Positions 27,657 to 37,044 are shown, counted from the first letter of the stretch. The stretch: 64,000 bases of DNA from JABFWF01 sp035539135 (GCA_035539135.1 DATLJD010000006.1:1-64000), one strand, 5' to 3'. The notes: a model not told the origin generated them from the sequence alone. Numbers and translations are program-made.

Positions 27657-30179
27657 TCAGAACGCGCCGCCGAAGGTGAACTGCAGGCGCTCGATCTCGT
27701 CGCCGTCTTCCTGCTTGATCGGGATCGCGTAGCTGATCGAGATCGGGCCGACCGGCGCGCGCCACAGCATCGCGATGCCGGCCGAGGCGCGCATCGTGTC
27801 GATGTCGAACTCGTCCACGTTGCGGTACACGTTGCCGAAATCGATGAACGCCGACAGTCGCGCGGACGGGCTCTTGATCAGGGTCGGGAAGTACATCTCG
27901 AGCGAGCCGACCGTCTTCACCGAGCCGCCCAGCGGCTGCAGGAAGGTGCTGTTCGGGGTCACGCCCTCGCGCGGACCCAGGGTGTTGTCGCGGAAGCCGC
28001 GCACCGAGCGCACGCCACCGGCGTAGAAGTTCTCGAAGAACGGCAGGCCGTCGGCGACCAGCGGCGGGTCGATGACGTGGTAGTCCGGCGAGGTCGGCAG
28101 GCACGGATCGCTGATCGGCGGGCGCGGCGGCTGCACCGGCGGCGTCTGCGGGTCGTTGTCGCTGTCCACCGGCGGCGGCAGGTCCGGCAGGCAGTAGAAG
28201 TCGCGCGTGCTCGGATTGCCGTAGCTGTCGCCCCAGCCGAGTTCGGCGCGGGTGTTGAGCACCAGCGCGCGGCTCAGCGGCCAGTACCGCGAGTAGCTGT
28301 ACTGCAGCTTGAAGTATTCGACGGTCGAGCCGGGCAGGGTGAATTCCGCCGACACCCGCTGGTAGGTGCCGCGGCTCGGGGTGAAATAGTCGTTGCGGCT
28401 GTCGCGCGCCCACGCCAGTTCGGTGCGCCAGGCGTGGAAGGTGGTATGGTCCAGCGCCTTGAGGTAGTTGACGATCGACGGCGGGGTCGAACCCGGGTAG
28501 GCCTGGATGTCGTTGCTGTCGACGCCGAACAGCATCGAGACGGTGTCGGTCTCGGTGATCGGCAGGCCGAGCACGACCTGGGCGGCGCCGCTGGTGCTGT
28601 TGTAGGACGCGATGTTGAAGTCGGAGTTGTCGAACTCGCGGTACCACAGGTTGTACCCCAGCGACAGGCCCTCGTCGGTGAAGTACGGGTTGGTGAACGA
28701 GAACGAGTAGCGCTGCAGGTAGCGGTTGCTCTGGGCCTCCACCGCGACCCGGTTGCCGCTGCCGAGGAAGTTGTTCTGCGAGACCTGGATCGAGGTGGTC
28801 AGGCCGGAGAGCTGGGCGTAGCCGAGGCCGAACACGAAGCTGCCCGAGGTCGTCTCCTTGACCGAGAACACCACGTCCACCTGGTCGTTGCTGCCCGGGA
28901 CCGGCTGGTTCTCGACGTCGACCGTCTCGAAGTAGCCAAGCCGCTGCAGGCGGATCTTGGAGCGGTCGATCGCCGCCTGCGAGTACCACGCGCCCTCGAA
29001 CTGGCGCATCTCGCGGCGCAGCACCTCGTCGGCGGTGCGGGTGTTGCCCTTGAACGTGATCCGGCGCACGTTGACGCGCGGGCCCGGGACCACCTGCAGG
29101 GTGACGCCCACGGTGCGCTTCTCGCGGTCCAGCTCGGGCACCGGGTTCACCTGGGCGAACGCGTAGCCGATATTGGCCAGGGTCGCGGTGATCGCGTCCG
29201 AGCTCAGCTCCAGCAGCCGGCGCGAGAAGATCTGGCCGGGCTTGAGGAACACCCGCTTCTCGATCTCCTCCTTGGGCAGGATGGTGTCGCCGCCGACCTC
29301 GACCTCGGAGATCGTGTACTGCTCGCCCTCGGTCAGGCCGGCGGTGAGGAACATGTCGCGCTTGTCGGGGCTGATCGCGACCTGGGTGCTGTTGATGCTG
29401 AAGTCGAGGTAGCCGCGGTCGAGGTAGAACTCGTTGAGCTTCTCGAGGTCGCCGGACAGCTTCTCGCGCGAGTACTGGTCGTCGCGGCGGTACCAGCTGA
29501 GCCAGTTGGTCTCCTGCGATTCCCAGCTGTCGGTGATCGCCTCCTGGTCGAACTTCTCGTTGCCGACCAGGTTGATGTGGCGGATCTTGGCGGCGTCGCC
29601 TTCCTTGACGTTGATGGTGACGTCAACGCGGTTGCGGTCCAGGCGCGAGACGATCGGGGTGATCTCGACGTTGTACTTGCCGCGGTTGTTGTACTGGCGG
29701 GTCAGCTCCTGGGTGACCCGGTCCAGGCTCAGGCGGTCGAAGGTCTCGCCCTCGGCCAGGCCGATGTCCTGCAGGCCCTTGGTCAGGTCCTCGGTCTTGA
29801 TGTCCTTGTTGCCGACCAGGGTCAGCTTGTTGATCGCCGGGCGCTCGGTGACGGTGACCACCAGGATGTCGCCCTGGCGGTCCATGCGCACGTCCTCGAA
29901 GAAGCCGGTCTTGTACAGCGCGCGGATCGCGTCGCCCACGCGCGCCTGGTCCACGCTGTCCCCGCGCTCGATCGGCAGGTAGGTGAAGACCGTGCCCGCG
30001 GAGATGCGCTGCAGGCCGTCGATGCGGATGTCGCTGACGGTGAAGGCGTCCGGCGCCGGGACCGGTTGCGGCGCGCCCAGCGAGAACGGGTTCGTCGACT
30101 GCGCATGGACGGGCAGGGCCGGGGCCAGTGCCGCCACGAGGGCGACCGCGAGCAGGCGGCGGGTGGGGGTTCGCGTCAT
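27657..30179 (-). CDS. bamA: Outer membrane protein assembly factor BamA
   Basis: Central component of the BAM complex that inserts beta-barrel proteins, 840 residues. Signal peptide (RRLLAVALVAALAPALPVHA), five POTRA domains (about 35-430; first begins FTVSDIRIDGLQRISAG), then a 16-strand barrel ending in ...FTFGGAF with the C-terminal aromatic residue. The lid-loop motif is VRSVRGFRDNTLGPREG. Just before it a surface loop contains a Pro/Asp-rich insert with two cysteines (27.9-28.2 kb region, see findings). Lies between rseP and lpxD. Confidence 0.97.
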   Translation of the reverse strand: MTRTPTRRLLAVALVAALAPALPVHAQSTNPFSLGAPQPVPAPDAFTVSDIRIDGLQRISAGTVFTYLPIERGDSVDQARVGDAIRALYKTGFFEDVRMDRQGDILVVTVTERPAINKLTLVGNKDIKTEDLTKGLQDIGLAEGETFDRLSLDRVTQELTRQYNNRGKYNVEITPIVSRLDRNRVDVTINVKEGDAAKIRHINLVGNEKFDQEAITDSWESQETNWLSWYRRDDQYSREKLSGDLEKLNEFYLDRGYLDFSINSTQVAISPDKRDMFLTAGLTEGEQYTISEVEVGGDTILPKEEIEKRVFLKPGQIFSRRLLELSSDAITATLANIGYAFAQVNPVPELDREKRTVGVTLQVVPGPRVNVRRITFKGNTRTADEVLRREMRQFEGAWYSQAAIDRSKIRLQRLGYFETVDVENQPVPGSNDQVDVVFSVKETTSGSFVFGLGYAQLSGLTTSIQVSQNNFLGSGNRVAVEAQSNRYLQRYSFSFTNPYFTDEGLSLGYNLWYREFDNSDFNIASYNSTSGAAQVVLGLPITETDTVSMLFGVDSNDIQAYPGSTPPSIVNYLKALDHTTFHAWRTELAWARDSRNDYFTPSRGTYQRVSAEFTLPGSTVEYFKLQYSYSRYWPLSRALVLNTRAELGWGDSYGNPSTRDFYCLPDLPPPVDSDNDPQTPPVQPPRPPISDPCLPTSPDYHVIDPPLVADGLPFFENFYAGGVRSVRGFRDNTLGPREGVTPNSTFLQPLGGSVKTVGSLEMYFPTLIKSPSARLSAFIDFGNVYRNVDEFDIDTMRASAGIAMLWRAPVGPISISYAIPIKQEDGDEIERLQFTFGGAF

Positions 30180-30240
30180 CTTGGGGTCCGGTTGGAAGGC
30201 GGGTCCATCGCGCGTGGACGGCGATGGCGCGACTCGTTGG

Positions 30241-31587
30241 CTAGCGCACCAGGTTGAGGATGTCGTTGTAGAACGCCAGGCCCATCAGGCCGGCGAGCAG
30301 GGCCAGGCCGACGTACTGCCCGGCGGCCATCGCGCGTTCGCTCAGCGGGCTGCCCTTGGCCAGCTCGATAAGGTAGTACAACAGGTGTCCGCCGTCCAAG
30401 ACGGGGATCGGCAGCAGGTTGATCACCGCCAGACTGAGCGACAGCAGGGCCAGAAAGTTCAGGAACCAGGCCGGTCCGAGCCGGGCCGAGGCGTTGGCGT
30501 AGCGGGCGATGGTGATCGGCCCGGAGACATTGGCGGTGGAGGCGCGCCCGGTCAGCAGGCGGCCGATCATCGCCACCGAGTCGCGGCCGAGCTTCCAGGT
30601 CTCGCGCAGCGCCGCCGGCACCGCGGCCAGCGGGCCGTGGCGCAGGGTGGCGTCGTACGCGGGCTGGCCCCCCGGCGCCGGCAGGAAGCCCAGCACCCAG
30701 CGCGTGCCGTCCGCGTCGGTGACCTGCCGCGGCTGCACTTCCAGCGCCAGGCGCTCGCCGTCGCGGCGGACGTCGACCATCACCGGCTTGCCGCCGATGC
30801 GCTGCACCAGCGGGCTGATGTCCTGGTAGGCCTCGACCGGGCGGCCGTCGATCGCCAGCACCCGGTCGCCTTCGGCAAGCACGCCCCAGGCCGGGGTGCC
30901 GGGCTCGATCCGGCCGACCACGGGCGGCAGCAGGCGGAAACGCGGGGTCAGGCCGATCGCCTCGGTCGCGCGGGTCTGGTCGAAGTCGGCGGGCAGCCGC
31001 GACAGGCGCAAGGTGCGCTCGCGCTCGCGGCCCTGCGCGTCGCGCAAACGAACGGCCACGTCACGGCGGTCGAGCGCGGCCGCGCCGAGCGCCATGCCGG
31101 CCTCGGTCCAGGTCGGGGTGCGCGCGGAGCCGACCGCGAGCAGGGTGTCGCCGCGCGCCAGCCCGGCCTGCGCCGCGATGCCCGTGGCCTCGCCGACCAC
31201 CGGCGCGTAGTCCGGCCGGCCGATCACGAACATGCCCCACAGCAGCGCCACGCACAGCAGCAGGTTGGCGAGCGGCCCGGCGGCGACGATCGCGATCCGC
31301 TGGCCCACCGGCTTGCGGTTGAACGCGAGGTCGCGCTGCTCGGCCGGCACGTCCTCCTCGCGCTCGTCGAGCATGCGCACGTAGCCGCCGAGCGGGATCG
31401 CGGCGATCGCGTATTCGGTGCCGTCGCGCCCACGCCGCAGCCACAGCGGCCGGCCGAAGCCGACCGAGAAGCGCAGCACGCGCACGCCGCAGCGGCGCGC
31501 GACCCAGAAGTGCCCGAACTCGTGGAAGGTCACCAGCACGCCGAGGCTGACGATCATCCACCAGATGGAGCCGAAGACGTTGGACAT
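30241..31587 (-). CDS. rseP: Site-2 zinc metalloprotease RseP
   Basis: Inner-membrane intramembrane protease that cleaves anti-sigma factor RseA and leftover signal peptides, 448 residues. HEFGH zinc site at about 22-26 (VTFHEFGHFWVARRCGVRV), two PDZ domains in the periplasmic middle (about 120-320), the second membrane motif NLLPIPVLDGGHLLYYLIE near 395 and a last hydrophobic segment. Position between dxr and bamA is the standard order, tying envelope stress control to outer-membrane assembly. Confidence 0.97.
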   Translation of the reverse strand: MSNVFGSIWWMIVSLGVLVTFHEFGHFWVARRCGVRVLRFSVGFGRPLWLRRGRDGTEYAIAAIPLGGYVRMLDEREEDVPAEQRDLAFNRKPVGQRIAIVAAGPLANLLLCVALLWGMFVIGRPDYAPVVGEATGIAAQAGLARGDTLLAVGSARTPTWTEAGMALGAAALDRRDVAVRLRDAQGRERERTLRLSRLPADFDQTRATEAIGLTPRFRLLPPVVGRIEPGTPAWGVLAEGDRVLAIDGRPVEAYQDISPLVQRIGGKPVMVDVRRDGERLALEVQPRQVTDADGTRWVLGFLPAPGGQPAYDATLRHGPLAAVPAALRETWKLGRDSVAMIGRLLTGRASTANVSGPITIARYANASARLGPAWFLNFLALLSLSLAVINLLPIPVLDGGHLLYYLIELAKGSPLSERAMAAGQYVGLALLAGLMGLAFYNDILNLVR

Positions 31588-31650
31588 GGGATCAGGCGTT
31601 CGACGCGAGGACGAGGGCGAAAGCGAGGGCGGGGCGGCGTGCGGGGGCGA

Positions 31651-32814
31651 TCATGCGCGCGCCGCGCGGCCGGTCGCGTGCACGCGCGCGGCGGCGTCGG
31701 CGTCGCGCAGCGCGTCCAGCGAGCGCGCGGGCGCGGCCGGCAGCGCGGCGAGGGTGTCCTCGACCAGCGCCGGAATGTCGAGGAAAGCGATCCGGCCCTG
31801 AAGAAAGGCTGAAACCGCCACCTCGTTGGCCGCGTTCAGGGTCGCCGGCGCGGTGCCGCCGGCGGCCAGCGCGGCATAGGCCAGGCGCAGGCAGGGGAAA
31901 GCGTCGAGGTCCGGCGGCTCGAAGTCCAGCCGGCCGTGCTGCAGCAGGTCCAGCCCGGCCACGCCGGAGGCGATCCGCTGCGGCCAGCCGAAGCCGACCG
32001 CGAGCGCGGTGCGCATGTCGGGCAGGCCGAGCTGGGCCAGGGTCGAACCGTCGACGAACTCGACCAGCGAATGCACCAGGCTCTGCGGATGCACCAGCAC
32101 GTCGATCGCGTCGGCGCCGACGCCGAACAGGTGGTGGGCCTCGATGACCTCCAGGCCCTTGTTCATCAGCGTCGCCGAGTCGACCGAAATCTTCGGCCCC
32201 ATGTTCCACTTCGGATGCGCCACCGCCTGCGCCGGCGTGACCGCGCGCAGCGAGTCGCGCGCGCGGCCGCGGAACGGGCCGCCGGACGCGGTCAGCAGGA
32301 TCCGGCGCAGGCCGGCACGCGCGTCGGCGTCGGGCAGGCACTGGAAGATCGCGTTGTGCTCGCTGTCCACCGGCACGATGCAGGCGCCGTGCGCGCGCGC
32401 CGCGTCCATCAGCAGCTCGCCGGCGAGCACCAGCGATTCCTTGTTGGCGAGCAGGATGCGCTTGCCGGCATGGGCGGCGGCGAGCGTGGACGCCAGGCCG
32501 GCGGCCCCGACGATTGCCGCGACCACGGTGTCGCAGGCGTCGCCCGCGACCAGCGCCTCGAGCGCGGCGTCGCCGGCGTGCGCCTGCGTGTCCAGCCCGG
32601 CCGCGGCGAGGCCGTCGCGCAACGCCGCGTAGCCGCCCTCGTCGGCGATCACCGCGTGCGCCGGGCGATGCGCGACGCACAGCGCGACCAGCGCGTCGAC
32701 CCGGCTGCCGGCGGCCAGCACGCCGGCGCGCAGGCGGTCCGGATGGCGGGCGATCACGTCCAGCGCGGAGGCCCCGATCGAGCCCGTCGCGCCGAGTACG
32801 GCGACACGTTTCAT
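31651..32814 (-). CDS. dxr: 1-deoxy-D-xylulose-5-phosphate reductoisomerase
   Basis: Second step of the non-mevalonate isoprenoid pathway, NADPH- and metal-dependent, 387 residues. Seen: the Rossmann motif VLGATGSIGASALDVIARHP, LLANKESLVLAGELLMDAA, VPVDSEHNAIFQCL, LTASGGPFRGR and KISVDSATLMNKGLEVIEAH. ATG 32814 is chosen over the longer open frame because it starts directly with MKRVAVLGATG. It supplies precursor for UppS encoded just upstream. Confidence 0.97.
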   Translation of the reverse strand: MKRVAVLGATGSIGASALDVIARHPDRLRAGVLAAGSRVDALVALCVAHRPAHAVIADEGGYAALRDGLAAAGLDTQAHAGDAALEALVAGDACDTVVAAIVGAAGLASTLAAAHAGKRILLANKESLVLAGELLMDAARAHGACIVPVDSEHNAIFQCLPDADARAGLRRILLTASGGPFRGRARDSLRAVTPAQAVAHPKWNMGPKISVDSATLMNKGLEVIEAHHLFGVGADAIDVLVHPQSLVHSLVEFVDGSTLAQLGLPDMRTALAVGFGWPQRIASGVAGLDLLQHGRLDFEPPDLDAFPCLRLAYAALAAGGTAPATLNAANEVAVSAFLQGRIAFLDIPALVEDTLAALPAAPARSLDALRDADAAARVHATGRAARA

Positions 32815-32821
32815 CGCGACC

Positions 32822-33682
32822 TCAGAAGCCGAGCCAGGCCTTGCCCAGCGCGAACACCGGCAGCGCGGCGAGCACGCCGTCGATGCGATCCAGCACGCCG
32901 CCATGGCCGGGGATCAGGTCGCCCGAATCCTTGGCGCCGACGTGGCGCTTGAGCAGGCTCTCGAACAGGTCGCCGACCACCGAGAACAGCACCGCCGCGA
33001 ACGCGGCCAGCGCGACCAGCGGCAGTTGCCCGAGCGAGGCGCCGGCCATCGGCGCGAACGCGAGCGCGACGACCACGCCGGCGATGACGCCGCCGGCCAA
33101 ACCTTCGACCGTCTTGTTCGGGCTGACCCGCGGGCTCAGCTTGCGCTTGCCGAAGTGGCGGCCGGCGAAGTACGCAGCGGAGTCCGCGGCCCACACGATC
33201 GCCAGCGCGACGAACAGCCAGCGGTGGCCGGCCTGCGGCGACATCGCCGGCACCGCGCGCTCGGCGTGGATCCAGGCCAGCGCGCACCACGCCGGCACCA
33301 CCGCCAGGGTGCCGGCGGCGAGCTTGAACACCCGGGCGTGGGTGGCGTGGTCGGAGGCGAATCCGAAATGGCGCAGCCACAGCAGCGCCAGCAGCCACCA
33401 GACCACGCCGACCACCGTCGCCAGCTTGAGCAGCACCAGCGACAGGCCGCCGTCGGGCGTGCGCGAACCCCACACGATCGCGACCATCAGCGCGAGGTTG
33501 GCGGCCAGCAGCACCAGCCGGGCGAGGGTGTCGTCCACATCGGCCAGGCGGAACCATTCCCACAGGCCGGCGAGGAACACGATGGCGGCGAGCGCGGCCA
33601 TCCACGGCGTCGGCAGCAGCAGGATGGCGGCGATCGCGATCGGCGTCAGCACCAGGGCGGCGGCCACGCGGGTTCGGGTCAT
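32822..33682 (-). CDS. cdsA: Phosphatidate cytidylyltransferase
   Basis: Makes CDP-diacylglycerol for phospholipid synthesis, multi-pass inner membrane, 286 residues. Several hydrophobic segments (for example VAAALVLTPIAIAAILLLP and WLLALLWLRHFGFA), and the C-terminal CDP-alcohol signature SVVGDLFESLLKRHVGAKDSG...IPGHGGVLDRIDGVL. ATG 33682 overlaps the uppS stop by four bases. dxr starts seven bases past its stop. Confidence 0.97.
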   Translation of the reverse strand: MTRTRVAAALVLTPIAIAAILLLPTPWMAALAAIVFLAGLWEWFRLADVDDTLARLVLLAANLALMVAIVWGSRTPDGGLSLVLLKLATVVGVVWWLLALLWLRHFGFASDHATHARVFKLAAGTLAVVPAWCALAWIHAERAVPAMSPQAGHRWLFVALAIVWAADSAAYFAGRHFGKRKLSPRVSPNKTVEGLAGGVIAGVVVALAFAPMAGASLGQLPLVALAAFAAVLFSVVGDLFESLLKRHVGAKDSGDLIPGHGGVLDRIDGVLAALPVFALGKAWLGF

Positions 33683-34416
33683 GCGGAGGTCTCGTCGTGG
33701 AAGGTGGCCACCTGCGCCGGGGTGAGGCCGAAGCGGCGCTCGCGCCCGGCGAAGTCGTCCAGGGCGCGCTGAAGTGTCGCCGCATCCAGCTCCGGCCACA
33801 ATGTTTCGGTGAACCACAGCTCGGTGTAGGCCAGCTGCCAGAGCAGGAAATTGCTGATCCGGTGATCGCCGCCGGTGCGGATGAACAGGTCGGGCGGCGG
33901 CAGGTCGGCCAGCGCGACGCGCGCGCCGAACGCGGCCTCGTCGATGTCCTGCGGGCACAGCCGGCCGGCGGCCACGTCCTCGGCCAGCGCGCGCGCGGCG
34001 GCGGCGATGTCCTGGCGGCCGCCGTAGCTGGCGGCGATCGACAGTTGCAGGCGGTCGTTGCCGGCGGTGAGCGTTTCCGCGGCGGCCATGCGCCGGCGGA
34101 TGCCTTCGGAGAAGCGCTCGCGCTCGCCGATGAAGCGGATGCGCACGCCGCGCCGGTGCAGTTCGGCGACCTCGCGGTCGAGCGCGGTCAGGAACAGCTT
34201 CATCAGCGCGCCGACCTCGTCCTCCGGCCGGCCCCAGTTCTCGCTGGAGAAGGCGAACAGGGTCAGCGCGCCGATGCCCTTGTCCAGGCAGAAGTCGATG
34301 CACAGGTTGACCGCGCGCGCGCCTGCGCGATGGCCCACCGCGCGCGGCCGCTTGCGGCGCTGCGCCCAGCGGCCGTTGCCGTCCATGATGACGGCCAGGT
34401 GGCGGGGAAGGCTCAT
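33679..34416 (-). CDS. uppS: Undecaprenyl diphosphate synthase
   Basis: cis-Prenyltransferase making the C55 carrier for peptidoglycan and O-antigen, 245 residues. Seen: HLAVIMDGNGRWAQRRKRPR with the catalytic aspartate, HRAGARAV, LTLFAFSSENWGRP, and PPDLFIRTGGDHRISNFLLW near the end. Overlaps cdsA by four bases and lies 20 bases after frr, so all three are co-transcribed. Confidence 0.97.
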   Translation of the reverse strand: MSLPRHLAVIMDGNGRWAQRRKRPRAVGHRAGARAVNLCIDFCLDKGIGALTLFAFSSENWGRPEDEVGALMKLFLTALDREVAELHRRGVRIRFIGERERFSEGIRRRMAAAETLTAGNDRLQLSIAASYGGRQDIAAAARALAEDVAAGRLCPQDIDEAAFGARVALADLPPPDLFIRTGGDHRISNFLLWQLAYTELWFTETLWPELDAATLQRALDDFAGRERRFGLTPAQVATFHDETSA

Positions 34417-34436
34417 CGTTCGGCGGCCGTGCCGGC

Positions 34437-34994
34437 TCAGACCGCCATCAGCTCCTGTTCCTTGGCCTTGACCACCTCGTCCACGTCCTTGATCGCCTTA
34501 TCGGTCATCTTCTGGATGTCGGCATCGCTGCGCGCCGCCTCGTCCTCGGTGACCTTGCGCTCCTTGAGCAGGTCCTTGACCTGCTGGTTGGCGTCGCGGC
34601 GCACGTTGCGGATCGCGATCTTGGCGGCCTCGCCCTCCTGGTGCACGACCTTGGTCAGGTCGCGGCGGCGCTCCTCGGTGAGCGGGGGCAGGTTGATGCG
34701 GATCACGGTGCCGGCGGTGTTCGGGGTCAGGCCGAGGTCGGAGGCGAAGATCGCCTTCTCCACCGCCGCCACCATCGGCTTTTCCCACGGGGTGATGGTC
34801 AGGGTGCGGGCATCGGCGACGGCGATGGTCGCCACCTGCGACAGCGGCATGTCCGAGCCGTAGTAGTTCACCTTGAGGTGGTCGACCAGCGCGGTGGTGG
34901 CGCGGCCGGTGCGCAGCTTGGTCAGCTCGTGGCGCAGCGCCTCCACGCTCTTGGCCATGCGCGCCTGCGCGTCCTTCTGGATCTCGTTGATCAT
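34437..34994 (-). CDS. frr: Ribosome recycling factor
   Basis: Splits post-termination ribosomes with EF-G, 185 residues, exactly the usual length. Seen: INEIQKDAQARMAKSVEALR, RTGRATTALVDHLKVNYYG, ITPWEKPMVAAVEKAI, INLPPLTEERRRDLTKVVH and VRRDANQQVKDLLKE. First gene of the uppS-cdsA-dxr run; pyrH, its usual neighbour, is separated from it by a cation efflux gene. Confidence 0.98.
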   Translation of the reverse strand: MINEIQKDAQARMAKSVEALRHELTKLRTGRATTALVDHLKVNYYGSDMPLSQVATIAVADARTLTITPWEKPMVAAVEKAIFASDLGLTPNTAGTVIRINLPPLTEERRRDLTKVVHQEGEAAKIAIRNVRRDANQQVKDLLKERKVTEDEAARSDADIQKMTDKAIKDVDEVVKAKEQELMAV

Positions 34995-35030
34995 CGCCGG
35001 CTCCGGGCCTCGAAATTGCGTCAGCCGGGA

Positions 35031-35036
35031 AGTATA
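35031..35036 (-). promoter_or_regulatory. -10 candidate for the frr-uppS-cdsA operon
   Basis: Minus-strand TATACT (five of six matches to TATAAT) lies 37 bases before the frr ATG. No convincing -35 is seen at 16-18 bases. It would start the long minus-strand operon separately from pyrH. Confidence 0.4.
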
Positions 35037-35085
35037 GCGGGGCGCGCCCGCCGGCCATGTGGCCGGCGGGCCGTGCCGGTTCGGC

Positions 35086-35994
35086 CTAGTGGCCGTGCGG
35101 AGCGCGGTCGTGCAGGTCGTGCTCGCAATGGCCGCCGTGTTCGATCTGCAGGGTCGGGTGGTTGATGCCGAAGCGCGCGTCGAGCTCGCGCACGACGCGG
35201 TCGATGAAGGCGTCGTGGTCGCTGCGGGCGGGCCGCACCAGGTGCGCGGTCATCGCGATCTCGCCCGCGCCCAGCGACCAGATGTGCAGGTGGTGGACCG
35301 CGGTGACGCCGTCCTGGGCGGCCAGCAGGTCGCGCACCGCGGCCTGGTCGAGGTTGGCGGGCACCGCGTCCATGGCCGCGTTGAAGGCGTCGCGCAGCAG
35401 CGCGAAGGCGCCCAGCGCGACCACCACGCCGACCAGCAGCGCGGTCACCGGGTCCAGCCAGTTCCAGCCCAGCCACTGGATGCCGATGCCGGCCAGCACC
35501 GCCGCCAGCGAGACCGCGGCGTCGGCGACCAGGTGCAGGAAGGCGCCGCGCCGGTTGAGGTCGTGGGCGTGGCCGTCGCGCACCAGCCAGGCCGCGCCGA
35601 GGTTGACCGCGATGCCGATCGCCGCGACCACCATCACCGGCAGCGCCGGGATCGCGGGCGGCGCGTCGAGCCGGCGCACCGCCTCCCACGACAGCGCGCC
35701 GGCGAAGCCGACCAGCAGAAGCGCGTTCGCCAGCGGCGAGAGCAGGGTCGCGCGTCGCCAGCCGTAGGTGTGGCGGGTGGTCGGCGGCCGCCGCGCCAGC
35801 GCCGCCGCGCCCCAGGCCAGGCCCAGCCCGAGCACGTCGCCGAAGTTGTGCAGCGCGTCCGACAGCAGCGCCAGCGAGTCGGTGGCGAAGCCGTAGCCGG
35901 CCTCGACCAGGGTGTAGGCGAGGTTGATCAGCGTCACCAGCGCGAAGGCGCGGGTGGCCGAGCCGTGCGGATGGTCGTGGGCGTGGCCGTGCAT
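35086..35994 (-). CDS. Cation diffusion facilitator family metal transporter
   Basis: A 302-residue CDF (ZitB/CzcD-like) exporter of zinc or similar divalent metals by proton antiport. His-rich N-terminus (HGHAHDHPHG), six hydrophobic segments, transport-site motifs LLSDALHNFGDVLGLG in helix 2 and FLHLVADAAVSLAAV in helix 5 (HxxxD on both, typical of zinc-selective members), and a cytosolic ferredoxin-like C-terminus (about 205-302) ending in a His-rich tail. It interrupts the usual pyrH-frr pair, which suggests insertion. A 36-base tandem duplication lies upstream. Confidence 0.92.
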   Translation of the reverse strand: MHGHAHDHPHGSATRAFALVTLINLAYTLVEAGYGFATDSLALLSDALHNFGDVLGLGLAWGAAALARRPPTTRHTYGWRRATLLSPLANALLLVGFAGALSWEAVRRLDAPPAIPALPVMVVAAIGIAVNLGAAWLVRDGHAHDLNRRGAFLHLVADAAVSLAAVLAGIGIQWLGWNWLDPVTALLVGVVVALGAFALLRDAFNAAMDAVPANLDQAAVRDLLAAQDGVTAVHHLHIWSLGAGEIAMTAHLVRPARSDHDAFIDRVVRELDARFGINHPTLQIEHGGHCEHDLHDRAPHGH

Positions 35995-36052
35995 GCGCCT
36001 ATGGTCGCGCGATGGGCGGAGCGGATGCTATTGCGGCGTTCCGGGTAGCGAT

Positions 36053-36124
36053 GCGGGCAGGTGCGCGGGCATCGGGCCAGGTACCTGGGCGGACAGGTGC
36101 GCAAGCATCGCGCCGGGTACCTCG
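36053..36124. repeat. 36-base tandem duplication
   Basis: Two head-to-tail units (36053-36088 and 36089-36124) share about 30 of 36 positions, including GGTGCGC and GGTACCT. They lie between the metal transporter start and the pyrH stop, and could carry regulatory sites for the transporter. No function is shown. Confidence 0.75.
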
Positions 36125-36156
36125 GCTTGGGCGGACACCGCCCGGCCCGCGTGCGG

Positions 36157-36894
36157 CTAGTCCGCTCGGTTCCCGTTGCGGCCTTCCACCAGCGTGCCGA
36201 CGTCCTCGCCGCGCAGGATGCGCAGCAGCACGCCCGGCTGGCTCATGTCGAAGATGCGCAGCGGCAGCTGGCTGTCGCGGGCGAGCGCGAAGGCGGCGGT
36301 GTCCATCACCTGCAGGTCGCGGGCGATCACCTGGTCGTAGGTCAGGCGCTCGTAGCGCACCGCGTCGGCGTGCTTCTTCGGGTCCTTGTCGTACACGCCG
36401 TCGACCTTGGTCGCCTTCAGCAGCAGGTCGGCGCCGATCTCGATCGCGCGCAGCGCGGCGCCCGAGTCGGTGGTGAAGAACGGATTGCCGGTGCCGGCGG
36501 CGAAGATCACCAGCCGGCCCTTCTCGAGGTGGCGGATCGCGCGCCGGCGGATGTAGTCCTCGCACACGTCGTTGATCTTGATCGCGCTCATCACCCGGGC
36601 CTTGCCGCCGAGCTTTTCCAGCGCGTCCTGCATCGCCAGCGCGTTGATCACGGTGGCGAGCATGCCCATCTGGTCGCCGGTCACCCGGTCCATGCCGCCC
36701 GCGGCCAGGCCGGCGCCGCGGAAGATGTTGCCGCCGCCGATCACCAGGGCGATCTCGGCGCCGGCCTCGCGCGCCTCCATCACCTCGCGCGCCAGGCGGC
36801 CGATGACCTTGGGATCGATGCCGTAGTCCTCGTCCCCCATCAGCGCCTCGCCGGACAGCTTGAGCAGGACGCGGCGATAGGCGAGCTGGGTCAT
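36157..36894 (-). CDS. pyrH: UMP kinase
   Basis: Amino acid kinase-fold enzyme converting UMP to UDP, 245 residues. Seen: RVLLKLSGEALMGDEDYGID, VIGGGNIFRGAGLAAGGMDR, DQMGMLATVINALAMQDALE and FAAGTGNPFFTTDSGAALRA. AAGGAG precedes the ATG. The usual upstream genes rpsB-tsf are absent here, and it faces its own -10 candidate, so it is probably transcribed independently. Confidence 0.98.
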   Translation of the reverse strand: MTQLAYRRVLLKLSGEALMGDEDYGIDPKVIGRLAREVMEAREAGAEIALVIGGGNIFRGAGLAAGGMDRVTGDQMGMLATVINALAMQDALEKLGGKARVMSAIKINDVCEDYIRRRAIRHLEKGRLVIFAAGTGNPFFTTDSGAALRAIEIGADLLLKATKVDGVYDKDPKKHADAVRYERLTYDQVIARDLQVMDTAAFALARDSQLPLRIFDMSQPGVLLRILRGEDVGTLVEGRNGNRAD

Positions 36895-36917
36895 GGCGGC
36901 TCCTTGGCAATCGCCGA

Positions 36918-36923
36918 ATTGTA
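36918..36923 (-). promoter_or_regulatory. -10 candidate for pyrH
   Basis: Minus-strand TACAAT (five of six consensus bases) lies 23 bases before the pyrH ATG, with AAGGAG in between. No clear -35. Supports independent transcription of pyrH. Confidence 0.45.
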
Positions 36924-37044
36924 GCGGACCGCGTCCGGGGGGCGCGTTGAAGCGGCCTCCGTTGCGCGGCGTGCGGGCTTGACCTGGGTCAGCGCCGCGG
37001 GCCGCGGCACATGGTCAGCTGGCTTCCCCAAGGGAGCCTTCGCG

